A stretch of 6,179 nt of DNA from Anaerolineae bacterium (GTDB taxonomy: Bacteria; Chloroflexota; Anaerolineae; Anaerolineales; E44-bin32), in the NCBI GenBank assembly GCA_030673735.1, contig DAOVIK010000105.1:1-6179 (forward strand). Direction: 5' to 3'. The notes beneath the pieces were generated by a model that saw nothing but the letters and a program-made list of their open reading frames with translations, searched no databases and had not been told where the DNA came from. Positions 5,928-6,179 of this stretch are shown in pieces. Position numbers and translations under genes: made by a program. Every line of letters begins with the position of its first letter. Within the stretch, counting starts at the first letter, position 1.

Positions 5928-6179
5928 ATGCCTGCAAGTCCATCCGCAGAGGCTTTGCGTTCAACATCTAGGCGCGATGACCAGCGCCCTTCGCGCAAAC
6001 GAGCTATCAAGGGGGCCAGCTTGAGGCACTTCTTCATTTTGATCCTGGGAGTGGTGACAGTGTCGGCGTGCGCCACGGCGACGCCCTCTCCAAGATCGCC
6101 TTCTCCCAATCCGCCATCCTCTACCCCTGTGCCAAGCCCCACGGCCACCATCACGCCCACCCCGCTTCCATTGGGAACC
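5928..6179 (+). CDS. Pro/Ser/Thr-rich lipoprotein, N-terminal part (runs off the right edge)
   Basis: The frame is open from an ATG at 5928 (just after an in-frame TGA) to the end of the window, giving 84 residues. After a basic stretch (residues 9-27, many Arg and Lys) comes a hydrophobic segment, HFFILILGVVTV at about 34-45, and a lipobox VSAC with C48 as predicted lipid anchor. The rest is a Pro/Ser/Thr-rich linker such as TPVPSPTATITPTP, typical of surface lipoproteins that hold a folded domain away from the membrane. That domain lies outside the window, so function cannot be given. A second start is plausible: a TTG at 6021 preceded by AAGGGGG would give a compact 16-residue signal peptide before the cysteine. 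The gene is divergent from miaB. The lipoprotein nature is well supported; the start is undecided. Confidence 0.78.
   Translation, partial: MPASPSAEALRSTSRRDDQRPSRKRAIKGASLRHFFILILGVVTVSACATATPSPRSPSPNPPSSTPVPSPTATITPTPLPLGT
6009..6015 (+). promoter_or_regulatory. Possible internal ribosome binding site and TTG start at 6021
   Basis: AAGGGGG, close to the AAGGAGG consensus, lies five bases before an in-frame TTG at 6021. A start there would give MRHFFILILGVVTVSAC, a standard-length lipoprotein signal peptide. It competes with the ATG at 5928, which has only a weak GAG upstream. Confidence 0.35.

Noticed and set aside
5888..6160. 90-codon minus-strand open frame at the right end
   Set aside because: Antisense to the right-hand lipoprotein; its Gly/Val-rich start is the reverse of the Pro/Thr linker codons.
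1..6179. An undescribed multi-gene defence, mobile or biosynthetic system
   Set aside because: The window holds housekeeping genes (polA, miaB), two envelope lipoproteins and a TPR fragment, with no nuclease-helicase cassette, recombinase, array or retroelement visible.

Overview
This window most likely comes from the genome of a Chloroflexota bacterium, probably of the Anaerolineae class. That is an inference. It rests on moderate-to-high GC, on lipoproteins with Thr/Pro-rich low-complexity stretches, on a lipoprotein carrying an NBR1-type Ig-like domain (a combination I associate with Anaerolineae), and on the sequence style of the MiaB and TPR proteins. No 16S rRNA or other decisive marker is present.

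Layout from left to right. A TPR-repeat protein on the minus strand (1-570) runs off the left edge. A 133-base gap follows, holding its extended -10 promoter and a weak hairpin that may end polA. A complete polA on the minus strand (704-3493) encodes a 929-residue DNA polymerase I with all three activities apparently intact. A 156-base gap holds the polA promoter, its strong ribosome binding site and a GC-rich hairpin that may end the upstream gene. A secreted lipoprotein with one NBR1-like domain and a Thr/Pro tail follows on the minus strand (3650-4354). It lies 58 bases downstream of miaB (minus, 4413-5789), the tRNA-A37 methylthiotransferase. Across a 138-base divergent intergenic region a second Pro/Ser/Thr-rich lipoprotein begins on the plus strand (5928 onward) and runs off the right edge.

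How the genes relate. miaB and the NBR1-like lipoprotein probably share a transcript, and polA appears to have its own promoter. I see no obvious functional link between them: tRNA modification, envelope function and DNA replication/repair simply adjoin. All other long open frames are antisense or out-of-frame shadows of these five genes.

I found no convincing undescribed system. The observations most worth a second look concern gene expression: a -10 box placed so that miaB mRNA would be leaderless, and a perfect 15-base element shared by the 5' leaders of polA and the right-hand lipoprotein. I see no RNA gene, CRISPR array, insertion sequence or prophage signature. All positions, motif matches and spacings were read by eye without alignment or database search.
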